64,000 bases of DNA, taken from positions 86,924-150,923 of the forward strand of contig JAWCLO010000004.1 in the NCBI GenBank assembly GCA_038850735.1, read 5' to 3'. Source of the DNA: Methanomassiliicoccales archaeon. GTDB taxonomy: Archaea; Thermoplasmatota; Thermoplasmata; Methanomassiliicoccales; JACIVX01. Made by a program: the position numbers and the translations under genes. The notes below the pieces were generated by a model, which did not search any database, was not told the DNA's origin, and was given only the letters and a program-made list of their open reading frames with translations. This document shows positions 34,333 to 43,449 of the stretch, in pieces (position 1 is the first letter of the stretch; each line of letters starts with the position of its first letter).

Positions 34333-37236
34333 ATGCCACGTGCGTTGATCATCGATGATGAACCTGCGATCTTGGAAGTGATTTCGATTTTTGTTCAAGA
34401 AAAGAGTGATTATGAAGTATTGGTGAGCTACTCAGCTGAAGATGCTCTAGAGCTGCTGAGCAAGCAACCGATAGATGTGATCATATGTGACTATCAAATG
34501 TCAGGTATGGATGGCATTGCTCTTCTGAAACAATTGAGATCTAAAGGCAGCAATATCCCATTTATTCTTTTCACAGGAAAAGGAAGAGAGGAAGTTGTGA
34601 TAGAGGCCCTCAATTCTGGTGCGGATTTCTATCTTCAAAAGGGCGGCGATATTAAGTCGATGTTCGCAGAACTTGTCCACCTTATGGATCAAGCGATTTC
34701 AAAGAGAAAAACCATGGAGGCTCTTGAACACAATGCAAGGCGCTTCAGATCACTCATCGAGAACAGCTCAGACCTCATAATTACGATCGATGCTGATGCA
34801 AAAGTAAATTTCGTGAGCCCCTCGATCAAAAGATTGTTAGATTACGAGCCTGAGAAATTTGCAGGAACTCCATTTACGCAATATATTTACGAAAAAGACC
34901 TGGAAAATTTTTGCGCCCAATTAAATCAGCTACTTTCTGGCATGAAAAGCGCCGTAAGATTCGAAATGAAAATGAAGCATAATGACGGTGCATACCGCGT
35001 TTTTGAATTCGAAATGATGGTTGATCGTTACGCTCCCAGTGGAAAGGGAATCATAATGAATGGAAGGGACATTACCGAGCGTAAGTCCCTAAAGCATGAA
35101 ATTACCTCCACACGAAAATTGATGGAAGCTTTGTTGAACAATCTTGCGGAGTTGGTTGTATACCAAGATACTGAAAATCGAATTATTTGGGCGAACAAAG
35201 CAGCAGCGGATTCCGTTGGGATGAGGCTAAAGGACGTTATTGGGAAGCACTGCTATGAAGTATGGAACAACAGGGAATCGCCGTGCGAAAACTGCCCCAT
35301 CGTCAAGTCGATACAAACTGGTAGTCCTCATTCCGCAGAAATGAGAACGTATGATGGTCGCTGGTGGCTGATCTCCGGTGCACCAATGATGGATGACCGC
35401 GGAAAAATTATAGGAGTCATCGAGTCAGCGCTTGATGTCACCGATTACAAAATCGCTCTTTCGTTGCTGGAAAAAAACGAAGCAAGATACCAAACGATCA
35501 TGGAAAACCTGCCTGTAGGTATATACATCTTCCAAGATGGGAAATTAAGATTTGTCAACGAAATGCTTTGTCGCTTGTCGGGATATTCAAGAGAAGAGCT
35601 TCTAGCGGCGAATTACCTTGATCTAGTTCACCCAGATTACAAAGAGGAATTGGAAAAACTGACCGACCTACTGCTGGCAAATCCAAAAAGATACAACCCT
35701 GAGCCATACGAGTTTGCTTACATTGCAAAAAATGGAAGCGTGAGATGGGCTCGATTATCACCAGCGATCATTGATTATGAAGGAAGACCAGCGATATTGG
35801 GAAGCGTTATCGATACAACGGATTTCAAGAAGATGGAAGAACTTTCGAAGAAAAATGAAGAATTGTACAGATCGATCTTCGAAAACACAGGAACTGCGAG
35901 TGTTGTGATAGAAGAAGACACTAGAATATCAATGGCGAATAGAGAGGCTGAGAAATTAACCGGCTACAAAATCGAAGAAATAGCCGGAAGGAGTTTTCTT
36001 GAATTCATCGCTCCGGAAGATAGAGATCGATTGAAGGAATATCATAGACTTAGAAGAAGTCAAGAGAACGCTGTGCCAAATGAATTTGAATTCAGACTCG
36101 TCACGAAGAACGGTGATATCAGAGAGTGTAAAGCGGTCGTATCAATGATACCACGAACGAAACGTAGTTTGGCTTCAATTATCGACTTCACAGAATTGAA
36201 AAGAGCTCATGATGAGCTCAGACAAATGGCACAGGAACAAAACATGCTGTTGGATAATATTGATACGATGGTTTGGTACGCGATCGATCCTGAGACGTAT
36301 GGACTCGTGAATGAGGCCCGTGCAAAGTTCCTTGGTCTCAAAAAAGAGGAACTGATCGGAAGAAAACTCCGAGACGTTTTACCAAAAGGGACCTGCGAAG
36401 TCTGTATCGAAGGTAACCAGAAGGCGTTCAGAGGCGAGAGGATTCTTCAAGAGGAATGGCTGATTACCACAGACGGAAACGCACAGTGCGTACTCGTGAA
36501 TAAAGTGCCGATGTTTGATGAAAGTGGGAAGGTAAAGCGTGTGTTTTGCACGGCGACAGATATCACGCATATCAAAAACATGGAAAAAGCTCTTCAACTC
36601 GCAAATCTGAAAATTAATTTACTCTATCGAATGACACGGCACGATATCAGTAATCAGTTGATGGTCATAACTGGCTATTTAGATTTAATGAAAAATGCGC
36701 AAAACAAGATGCCATTGGAACAAATAATATCGAAACTCGAATCTGCGGTGAAAAATATCTTGGAACACCTCGAATTTACAAAGGAGATGGAAGAACTAGG
36801 AAAGGAACTACCTTGCTGGATGAAATTACTCGACCCGATCAACAAGGCTATTTCACAGCTGGATCTCACTGGGATTTCTCTGATAATTGATGAAAAGGCA
36901 GGAAGTATCCACATCTTCTCCGATAAGATGATTTGGAAGGTGTTCTACAATTTAATTCATAACACCTTGAAGCATGCAAGAAGCGCAAAAAACATCAGGA
37001 TATTTACAGAGATGAAGGGAAAGGAACTACAGATTATTTACGAAGATGATGGTCCTGGGATTGAGAAGAAGGGAGGAGTGAACATATTCGACTCGCCACT
37101 CGTAAGGAATCGAGCAAAGGGACTCTATCTCGTGAAAGAAATTATTGAAATGAATGAAATGAAAATCGAAGAAGTTGGCGAGAAAGGTGTGAAATTTGTA
37201 ATTTCAGTTCCCACCCATCGGTTCAAAATCGAATGA
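34333..37236 (+). CDS. Hybrid sensor kinase: REC-PAS(5)-kinase
   Basis: About 967 residues, paralogous to the kinase at 26574-29657. The receiver (LIIDDEPAILE, VIICDYQMSGMDG, LQKGGD) is followed by five PAS domains up to about residue 755. The second PAS has CENCPIVKSIQTG, a Cys motif seen in redox or ligand-binding PAS domains. The kinase core has RMTRHDISNQLMVITG (H-box), FYNLIHNTLKHA (N-box), YEDDGPGIE (D-box) and the short ending AKGLYLVKEI. No membrane helix. The ATG at 34333 has GGTG six bases upstream; a GTG at 34327 is the alternative. Its phosphotransfer partner is unknown. Confidence 0.88.
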   Translation: MPRALIIDDEPAILEVISIFVQEKSDYEVLVSYSAEDALELLSKQPIDVIICDYQMSGMDGIALLKQLRSKGSNIPFILFTGKGREEVVIEALNSGADFYLQKGGDIKSMFAELVHLMDQAISKRKTMEALEHNARRFRSLIENSSDLIITIDADAKVNFVSPSIKRLLDYEPEKFAGTPFTQYIYEKDLENFCAQLNQLLSGMKSAVRFEMKMKHNDGAYRVFEFEMMVDRYAPSGKGIIMNGRDITERKSLKHEITSTRKLMEALLNNLAELVVYQDTENRIIWANKAAADSVGMRLKDVIGKHCYEVWNNRESPCENCPIVKSIQTGSPHSAEMRTYDGRWWLISGAPMMDDRGKIIGVIESALDVTDYKIALSLLEKNEARYQTIMENLPVGIYIFQDGKLRFVNEMLCRLSGYSREELLAANYLDLVHPDYKEELEKLTDLLLANPKRYNPEPYEFAYIAKNGSVRWARLSPAIIDYEGRPAILGSVIDTTDFKKMEELSKKNEELYRSIFENTGTASVVIEEDTRISMANREAEKLTGYKIEEIAGRSFLEFIAPEDRDRLKEYHRLRRSQENAVPNEFEFRLVTKNGDIRECKAVVSMIPRTKRSLASIIDFTELKRAHDELRQMAQEQNMLLDNIDTMVWYAIDPETYGLVNEARAKFLGLKKEELIGRKLRDVLPKGTCEVCIEGNQKAFRGERILQEEWLITTDGNAQCVLVNKVPMFDESGKVKRVFCTATDITHIKNMEKALQLANLKINLLYRMTRHDISNQLMVITGYLDLMKNAQNKMPLEQIISKLESAVKNILEHLEFTKEMEELGKELPCWMKLLDPINKAISQLDLTGISLIIDEKAGSIHIFSDKMIWKVFYNLIHNTLKHARSAKNIRIFTEMKGKELQIIYEDDGPGIEKKGGVNIFDSPLVRNRAKGLYLVKEIIEMNEMKIEEVGEKGVKFVISVPTHRFKIE

Positions 37237-37416
37237 AAGCCGTTCCAAATCATTTGATTTTTTTGTTTTTGAAAGGCATTGGAACCCCATTTTCCTATTG
37301 TCCATAGACTTCGCAACTAGATAATGTCTAACACATCAGACCGTGTATTTTCAGGGCGTCGGAATGGATATGTCTCCACCTAAACGAAATCAAAGTGGAT
37401 TTCTAACTACATTTTC

Positions 37417-37620
37417 TCAAGGTATTCTTACACCTTTGAACTTCTCACTCGCCCTCTCTCCGCCTACTCCCCAGCTCTCCATAGGTATCTCATGAATCAC
37501 GACTTCAACTGCCTGGGCTGGTACTCCCAGCTTAGAAAAAACTTCGGTTATCCCCGCTATCACACTCTTTTTCGCCTCATCCGAGAATCCTTTCCAGACA
37601 TGTACATGGACAATCGGCAT
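37417..37620 (-). CDS. 4-oxalocrotonate tautomerase-family protein
   Basis: A 67-residue tautomerase-fold protein. Pro-1, the catalytic base once Met is removed, is present in MPIVHVHVWKGFSDEAKK, and the ending resembles small 4-OT homologues. Members tautomerise enol/keto acids; the physiological substrate here is unknown. ATG at 37620 after GGGGATG. It is a single gene between the second kinase and the alcohol dehydrogenase. Confidence 0.88.
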   Translation of the reverse strand: MPIVHVHVWKGFSDEAKKSVIAGITEVFSKLGVPAQAVEVVIHEIPMESWGVGGERASEKFKGVRIP

Positions 37621-37736
37621 TTACATCCCCGAGCCATTTAACAAGAGGATTATCTTCATATCAGTATGAAAAGCTACCGCTACCGGCGATTGGAATGGAG
37701 ATTTCATATGAAGCTCATGATATTCCGCTCGTCATT

Positions 37737-38891
37737 CTAAAAAGCCGCGAGTAATAGACTCCTACACTCATCTTTGTCGAGGGGGCTCGCATTCGTGATG
37801 AAGCCTGATGAGTTCACGGTTCGCTCCACAAGAGCATCGAGGGCGCCTATATATTCCTCTTGTGAGATTCCTAACTCACCGATTTTAGTCGGCATATTGA
37901 TTTTCTTCAGCAAGTTCGTTATGTAATTGGCCAGGAGTTCACCAGGGTTCTCAAAGCTTTCAAGTCTGGCAGCCTTGATAATCTCCTTGTAATCTCTAGC
38001 CGCCACTTCAGCATTGAATCTGATCACGTGCGGTAGGAAGATGCCAACGGCCACTCCATGCGACATTTTGAAAAGCGCGCCAACCGCGTGCGCCATTGCA
38101 TGAGCCAACCCGACCCCTGAATTTCCAAAAGCTATTCCTGCCATTGTCGCAGCATAGTGCATCTTTTCACGGGCTTCGATATCATCTGCATTTTCGACCG
38201 ATCGCACCAGATATTCGAAAATTGTTCCAATCGCTCTAATTGCAAATGCATTTGAGAAATCGTTGCGCCATTGCGATACAAAAGCCTCAATAGCATGGGC
38301 GAGGGCATCGATGCCTGATGATGCCGTTATGCGAGGCGGCATAGAAATGACAAGCTTAGGGTCCAGTAACACGAGATGCGGCACAACCTCTCTCGATGCC
38401 AATTCCATTTTTGTATCGTTTTCCTCATCGAATAGAACCACAGCCCAATTCGAATCTGAGCCAGAGCCACTCGTCGTCGGAATGCAAATAAGCTTCGACT
38501 TCTTTCCAAGACCAAGGGTTTCCAAGGGTGACAAGGTGGTTATATCAATATCAGGTCTTTCGTACAATGCGTATATCGCCTTGGCGGCGTCAATACTGCT
38601 TCCTCCACCAAGTCCTATGATGCAATCAGGCTGAAAATTGATAGCAAACTGAGAGCTCTTGATCACCGATGCCAACGAAGGTTCCACCTCTATCCAATCG
38701 ATTGTTTCGACCTCCGCCCCGGCCCTCTTTATAATTTCACTCACTTCATCGAGTATGCCGATCTTTTTCACAGTAGGCCCGCATATGATGAGTACTCGTC
38801 GGTATTCTAACTCAGCGAGCGTTTCTAGCGCATCTTCCCCAAATACTATTTCTCTTGGACTCGCATATCTCCACATCTTACCCTTTCCCAT
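37737..38891 (-). CDS. Iron-containing alcohol dehydrogenase
   Basis: A 384-residue group III (Fe-dependent) alcohol dehydrogenase. The nucleotide loop is GLGGGSSIDAAKAIY (about residue 93). Metal ligands are an Asp and three His in DALAHAIEAFVS, AHAMAHAVG and MSHGVAVG. It should interconvert an alcohol and aldehyde with NAD(P); the AOR-family enzyme in this window could oxidise such an aldehyde further. The ATG at 38891 is six bases after the upstream stop; an ATG at 38876 (MWRYASPREIVFG) gives the more typical family N-terminus. Confidence 0.9.
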   Translation of the reverse strand: MGKGKMWRYASPREIVFGEDALETLAELEYRRVLIICGPTVKKIGILDEVSEIIKRAGAEVETIDWIEVEPSLASVIKSSQFAINFQPDCIIGLGGGSSIDAAKAIYALYERPDIDITTLSPLETLGLGKKSKLICIPTTSGSGSDSNWAVVLFDEENDTKMELASREVVPHLVLLDPKLVISMPPRITASSGIDALAHAIEAFVSQWRNDFSNAFAIRAIGTIFEYLVRSVENADDIEAREKMHYAATMAGIAFGNSGVGLAHAMAHAVGALFKMSHGVAVGIFLPHVIRFNAEVAARDYKEIIKAARLESFENPGELLANYITNLLKKINMPTKIGELGISQEEYIGALDALVERTVNSSGFITNASPLDKDECRSLLLAAF

Positions 38892-38897
38892 CGAATA

Positions 38898-39329
38898 TTA
38901 GCGAATCGTTGGTACCCTGCTTGCCGTTTTTGCAAGTTCGGTGGCCGCCGTCTTATACCTCATTATCTGGGCTAGATTTCCCTTCACCTTCAATTTGCCC
39001 GTAAGAATCGCCTTCACAGGATCGAGTTCGCCCGAACCTATTTTCATCCATACTCCATATTTCGCAAGCATCATGTACTGGGTTTTCATTACTTCTCTGT
39101 TTTCCACTCGGTAACATGCTCTACATTTACCGTGGTAAAGATCAAGGTAATAAACTTCCTCTCTATCGAATTCCTCGTCAGGTAGAATGACGTAAAGGAA
39201 ATCCCCCTCCCAGCGAGTTGCGGAGGCTTCGTATTCCTTATTCTTGTTTATTTCCTCAGCATATCTATTAAACCACTCGACGCTTGGGAATCTTAATTTC
39301 TCCTCATTCTCATTTGGGATATCAATCAC
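38898..39329 (-). CDS. SCP2-like sterol-carrier-domain protein
   Basis: A 143-residue protein with an SCP2-type lipid-binding domain, ending GVWMKIGSGELDPVKAILTG and KLKVKGNLAQIMRY. Such domains bind hydrophobic ligands such as acyl-CoA. It is directly upstream of the alcohol dehydrogenase and probably in its operon. The start is unusual: the only canonical in-frame start, GTG at 39329, lies inside the strong SD GAGGTGAT, while the codon four bases after that SD is ATC (39320). No later ATG, GTG or TTG is in frame near the N-terminus. Confidence 0.75.
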   Translation of the reverse strand: MIDIPNENEEKLRFPSVEWFNRYAEEINKNKEYEASATRWEGDFLYVILPDEEFDREEVYYLDLYHGKCRACYRVENREVMKTQYMMLAKYGVWMKIGSGELDPVKAILTGKLKVKGNLAQIMRYKTAATELAKTASRVPTIR

Positions 39330-40083
39330 CTCACATTCTTTTTTTTACGAAGTATCACAGAGCAAAACAGACACCGAGATCGAATGCTGGTTTTTCTAAT
39401 CGCAGGGCCCCTTGTCATTGCAACTTTTCCAGTAAAGAAATGGGTTCTCCGCAAAAAAGCAGGAAGAAACACATCCATTAATTCCACTCGAATCTAAACT
39501 GCCCTCTCTGTGATGCTTTTTAATTTTTATTAATTCCCGCATCATAAGTAATTTTCCATTTTAGGAATCAATATTAGAATACCCTGTATCAGGACGATAG
39601 CCCCAATGGAAATTTTTCCAAAAATTTGCTCCAAGATCTTTGAGAATTTGCGTATTTTCTGAACAGAAAATCTTAGAAAAATCTTACAAAATGTAACACA
39701 GGTTAAAAAACATACCCTACTAAAGAGAAATTCCGACAAATAGTCACATTGCGTTTCGATCCGATTTACAACAATATGGCATCGGTACAAACCGGTTCCT
39801 TTGAAATGCTTTCATCACAATGAGAACTATTTGCTGGTGGTAAAATGCACCCTATAATATGAACATGCGATTCGCATTCAGCATTCCGTGATTAAAATGG
39901 AACATGACAGCTCGAGTGAAAGATAAAAACAATGATCCTAATTCCGCTCATGAAAATGCATAAGGCAAATGATGCCAAGTTGTGAAGAGCTGAAAAATTG
40001 CCTAGAGTCACGATGTAGTTGGAAGTTTTACTTCCTACTTTTTCTCTTGAAGAAAAAAGATAAATAAAGCTAAGTTTATCAAG
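39330..40083. other. Intergenic region, no gene seen
   Basis: About 750 AT-rich bases between the SCP2-like gene and the Co/Ni transporter operon. A few short frames exist (for example a plus-strand 37-codon frame near 39384) but none has an SD or family match. No RNA gene was recognised. Confidence 0.45.
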
Positions 40084-40108
40084 TAGCACGATATTACAAT
40101 TCGTGTTA
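40072..40108 (+). promoter_or_regulatory. Promoter with inverted-repeat operator candidate upstream of cbiM
   Basis: A TATA-like AAGTTTATC (about 40072-40080) is followed by TAGCACGA (40084-40091), a 9-base spacer and TCGTGTTA (40101-40108). The arms are inverted repeats with one mismatch. The repeat covers the expected transcription start, so a metal-responsive repressor (NikR-like or other) is a reasonable guess. An SD GGAGGA lies near 40125, before the ATG at 40139. Confidence 0.45.
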
Positions 40109-40138
40109 TGATATTAGGAAACATGGAGGAAAGATAGA

Positions 40139-40798
40139 ATGCACATTCCCGATGGACTCATGGCACCAGAAATTCTTATTATTGGATGGGTGATCGCAAT
40201 TGCTTTCATAGCACTGTCGATTTATAAAGTAAATAAAAAAATTGATGAGAAAACGGTGCCTATGATGGCGATCCTCGCTGCTGGGATTTTCGTGGCCCAG
40301 ATGCTGAACTTTCCCATTTTCGGGGGCACAACTGGGCACCTAATAGGGGCTGCCCTTGCTACCGTTCTTGTTGGGCCGTATGCAGCCATGATAATCATCA
40401 CAGTCATTCTTATCATTCAATGCTTTGTTTTTGGCGATGGGGGACTCACTGCACTGGGTCTTAATATAACCAATATGGCCGTCGTCGGAACTTTAGTTTC
40501 ATGGTCTATCTACAAAATATTTCCAAGCAAATTGGAAAAGGCAGGTGTTATTGCCGCTGCTTGGTTTTCAGTCTTCTTCGCTTCTTTCGCTTGTGCGATT
40601 GAACTTGCAACAAGTTTTGCTATTTCAGTTGGAGCCTATGGTATTGAAGCAATGATCTCATTGCCCTCAATGCTAGCTTATCATGCAGTCATTGGCATCG
40701 GTGAGGGTATCATCACAGGAACGATTTTTATGTATCTTGCAAAAGTAGCGCCAGAGACAATAATGACAAGAAAACCAGCGGAGGAGGCGATGTCATGA
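40139..40798 (+). CDS. cbiM: Cobalt/nickel ECF transporter substrate-binding subunit CbiM/NikM
   Basis: A 219-residue polytopic protein starting MHIPDG, the CbiM/NikM signature whose N-terminal Met-His coordinates the metal ion after exact N-terminal positioning. About seven helices follow, with AQMLNFPIFGGTTGHLIGAA and YHAVIGIGEG as family motifs. It captures Co2+ or Ni2+ for the ECF complex. The neighbouring F430 operon consumes nickel, so nickel is as likely as cobalt; the gene name is by family only. SD GGAGGA. It overlaps the next gene by ATGA. Confidence 0.92.
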   Translation: MHIPDGLMAPEILIIGWVIAIAFIALSIYKVNKKIDEKTVPMMAILAAGIFVAQMLNFPIFGGTTGHLIGAALATVLVGPYAAMIIITVILIIQCFVFGDGGLTALGLNITNMAVVGTLVSWSIYKIFPSKLEKAGVIAAAWFSVFFASFACAIELATSFAISVGAYGIEAMISLPSMLAYHAVIGIGEGIITGTIFMYLAKVAPETIMTRKPAEEAMS

Positions 40799-41085
40799 TT
40801 GATAAGAAGATTCTTAAAGCGATTTTAGGAATCGTAGCACTCTTTGCAGTTGGACTTGTCTTGTATTTCATTTTCTCCGCTGAATACGGAGATGGTCTTG
40901 AGAAAACCATGGAGAATGCTGGCGTTGAGGAGGGAGAGCCTATTTATCATGCACCCCTAGATTACGGTGAAGATTACATTACTGCGTTTTTCGCCGGTCT
41001 CGTCGGATTCGTTTTAGTCTTCGCAATTTCATATGGATATTTTAGAATCGCTGCGAAGAGGGAGACAAACAAGGAAGAAAAATGA
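40795..41085 (+). CDS. cbiN: Co/Ni ECF transporter small subunit (CbiN/PDGLE type)
   Basis: A 96-residue protein with two membrane helices (about residues 8-27 and 64-84). The loop between has GDGLEKTMENAG and DYGEDYITAFFAG, the PDGLE-domain pattern of CbiN/NikN accessory subunits. It is required with CbiM for metal capture. It overlaps genes on both sides by four bases (ATGA). Confidence 0.88.
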   Translation: MIDKKILKAILGIVALFAVGLVLYFIFSAEYGDGLEKTMENAGVEEGEPIYHAPLDYGEDYITAFFAGLVGFVLVFAISYGYFRIAAKRETNKEEK

Positions 41086-41816
41086 AGCATCATGAAATCG
41101 ATCAGTACGCTAGACAGTCGCCTCTAGCAAAATTTGATCCTAGGATAAAATTATTGAGTGTCATTTTTTTCATTGCATCAATTGCATTACTCCATAGCAT
41201 TTACCCACTGCTTTTTTCGCTCCTTTCCCTTTTCATAATCGTTGCCATTTCCCGCATTCCTCCCCTCCACATTGCAAAGTCTTACCTAATGGCCTTTCCC
41301 TTTGTCATATTTGCAACTTTGACTATGTGGTATTCTTCGGGTTTGATCGAGGCCTCAGCTATGTTCTTGCGCATCTCAAATTCTGTGCTTGCTTTGATTC
41401 TTTTGATTTCCACTACGCCTTTCTTTGAATTCCTTAAGGCTCTGCAGTGGTACAGATTGCCAAAAGTCATGATCTCGCTCATTCTTTTCACGTATCGATT
41501 CATCTTCGTCTTCATCGATGAGCTAGGGAGAATGAGTCTTGCACGGAAAGCTCGCGGATTTGGCGGTGGCAAGAGCATCCTTAATATCGAAGCTCTTCGT
41601 ACCATTGCTTATACTGCTGGAATGATCTTTGTGCGATCGCATAGGCGAGCGAACAATATTTATTTAGCCTTGGTTTCTCGTGGCTACACGGGTGAGGTGA
41701 GGACCTTAAACATGTTAAAAGCGGCTCCGCGTGACGCGATCTTTGCGCTAACGTTCATCTGTATATCCGTCCTGTCCCTTCTCATCCAGGCCGGTGTGAT
41801 GACTTGGACGCTCTGA
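41082..41816 (+). CDS. cbiQ: ECF transporter transmembrane subunit CbiQ
   Basis: A 244-residue T component. It has about five helices and the cytoplasmic coupling motifs ARKARGFGGG and SRGYTGE (the A-R-G family motifs that contact the ATPase). It transmits ATP hydrolysis by CbiO to the CbiMN metal-binding core. ATGA overlap with cbiN; overlaps cbiO by 13 bases. Confidence 0.92.
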   Translation: MKHHEIDQYARQSPLAKFDPRIKLLSVIFFIASIALLHSIYPLLFSLLSLFIIVAISRIPPLHIAKSYLMAFPFVIFATLTMWYSSGLIEASAMFLRISNSVLALILLISTTPFFEFLKALQWYRLPKVMISLILFTYRFIFVFIDELGRMSLARKARGFGGGKSILNIEALRTIAYTAGMIFVRSHRRANNIYLALVSRGYTGEVRTLNMLKAAPRDAIFALTFICISVLSLLIQAGVMTWTL

Positions 41817-42625
41817 GACTTGTAAATGTTTCATATATATACCCTGACGGCATAAAAGCGATCGATGAGGTGTCTCTGGGAATTTCCGAAAGAGAACGAG
41901 TGGCAATTGTAGGGCCAAACGGAGCTGGGAAGAGCACAATGCTGAGGATCTTTGCTGGTCTCTACTATCCTACCTTCGGCAATGTAGAGATAATGGGTAA
42001 TACGCTTTCCAAGAAGAATGCAGACTCGTTGAGAAAAAATATCGGCATTTTATTTCAAGATCCAGATGATCAAATTTTTATGCCAACAGTGTGGGATGAT
42101 GTTGCATTCGGTCCGATTAACATGGGAATGAATGAAGATGAAGTAAAGAATAGTGTTGCAGAAGCGATGAGGAAGGTTGGACTCGAAGGTTACGGAGAAA
42201 GGGTGCCGCACCACTTGAGTTACGGGGAGAAGAAGAGAGTGGCAATTGCAGGGCTTCTCGCAATGAAACCTCCCATCCTTCTCCTTGATGAGCCAACTGC
42301 GAACTTGGATCCGCAGGGAAGAAGAGACTTCATCAATATTCTGAAGTCCATTTCTCAAACTGTCGTTCTTGCTACACACGATCTTTCTGTGGCATTTGAA
42401 TTAACCAACAGAATTATTGTATTGAAGAAGAACATCATTTTCGACGGTAAGCCATCTGAACTGGTTGAAAAACCTGACATACTTTCCAAAGCAAACCTCG
42501 AACTCCCATCGATGCTTCGCCTTATGGATCAATGGCGGAACTCCCGTGGGAAAAAATTCAGATTACCGATTACGGTTGACGAGGCTCTTGCAATCCTCAT
42601 GAATGAATGCGGCAACCATGATTAA
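41804..42625 (+). CDS. cbiO: ECF transporter ATP-binding subunit CbiO
   Basis: A 273-residue ATPase. Walker A is GPNGAGKST, the Q-loop is FQDPDDQIF (typical of CbiO), the signature is LSYGEKKRVAIAG and Walker B is ILLLDEPTANLDP. It starts with TTG at 41804, preceded by GGTGTGATG, inside the end of cbiQ. It energises Co/Ni uptake. The gene converges on hemD. Confidence 0.93.
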   Translation: MDALRLVNVSYIYPDGIKAIDEVSLGISERERVAIVGPNGAGKSTMLRIFAGLYYPTFGNVEIMGNTLSKKNADSLRKNIGILFQDPDDQIFMPTVWDDVAFGPINMGMNEDEVKNSVAEAMRKVGLEGYGERVPHHLSYGEKKRVAIAGLLAMKPPILLLDEPTANLDPQGRRDFINILKSISQTVVLATHDLSVAFELTNRIIVLKKNIIFDGKPSELVEKPDILSKANLELPSMLRLMDQWRNSRGKKFRLPITVDEALAILMNECGNHD

Positions 42626-42645
42626 TTCGTATCTCAGATCTGCCA

Positions 42646-43449
42646 TCATCCACTTCTTGAATCATAAGAAATTCTTTTCTTAATGGTCTGGAGCAAGCAC
42701 TCAAATGTTGCCTCTGGTGGCACAATATCGACTCTAATATTATAGGACTCTAGCATCATTCTGGTCGGATTACCTATTGCAGCGATAAAAGATTGCGCGA
42801 GCGCATCAAACACCACATCTTCACGATATCTCGATAACGCCACGTCGACAAAAACTTTCGCGGAGAGAGGACTTGTAAACGCAAGAACCTCTAGCTTTCT
42901 GGAAACGACTGCATCAATGATTTTCAAGAGATCAGGATCTTCTATGTTCGGAACAAGCGAATAGACAATGACTTCCACTGCCTTCGCCCCAGACTTTACA
43001 AGCTCCCCCACAAGTTTTTTTTCTCCCCTATCTGAACGGAGGATGAATATGCGCTTACCCGCAATTGATTGAGAACTCATCAATTCTGCGATTCCGTCAG
43101 ACGAATAGATATTTGGCAAAATACTCACTCGAATTCCAGCGCTTTCTAAAGCTCTCGCCGTTTCTGGGCCGATTGCTACCATGTATACACTGTTTAAGAC
43201 CCTCACGAGCTCCTCGCTTTTCCTCCGCTTTGTGGCGAGTTCTATCACCGCTCTTGCTCCAATTGCACTCGTCACAATAACGAAATCTATTTCGCCAGAG
43301 AACAGCGATTCAAGAAATGCATCAAAAGATGAAGAGTCAACAACTTCAACCCTCAATGGTGATGCGATCATTGGTTCAAAACCAAGACGTTTTGCGATTT
43401 CGATAGACTCGCCAATCTTTTCCTTTGGCCTCATGATAGCAATGCGCAT
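42646..43449 (-). CDS. hemD: Uroporphyrinogen-III synthase
   Basis: A 267-residue HemD: two Rossmann-like lobes with low sequence conservation but typical segments (MRPKEKIGESIEIAKRLGFE, VTSAIGARAV, FTSPLSAKVFVD). It closes and inverts ring D of hydroxymethylbilane to give uroporphyrinogen III. The ATG at 43449 overlaps the cobA stop as TGATG and has AGGGGATC upstream. It is the last gene of the seven-gene tetrapyrrole operon. Confidence 0.85.
   Translation of the reverse strand: MRIAIMRPKEKIGESIEIAKRLGFEPMIASPLRVEVVDSSSFDAFLESLFSGEIDFVIVTSAIGARAVIELATKRRKSEELVRVLNSVYMVAIGPETARALESAGIRVSILPNIYSSDGIAELMSSQSIAGKRIFILRSDRGEKKLVGELVKSGAKAVEVIVYSLVPNIEDPDLLKIIDAVVSRKLEVLAFTSPLSAKVFVDVALSRYREDVVFDALAQSFIAAIGNPTRMMLESYNIRVDIVPPEATFECLLQTIKKRISYDSRSG

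Noticed and set aside
39542..39790. 82-codon minus-strand frame in the gap before cbiM
   Set aside because: Phe/Cys/Ile-rich sequence typical of translated AT-rich non-coding DNA, with no SD.
40072..40138. Cobalamin riboswitch before the transporter operon
   Set aside because: The leader is too short for the structure, and a spaced inverted repeat explains the region better.
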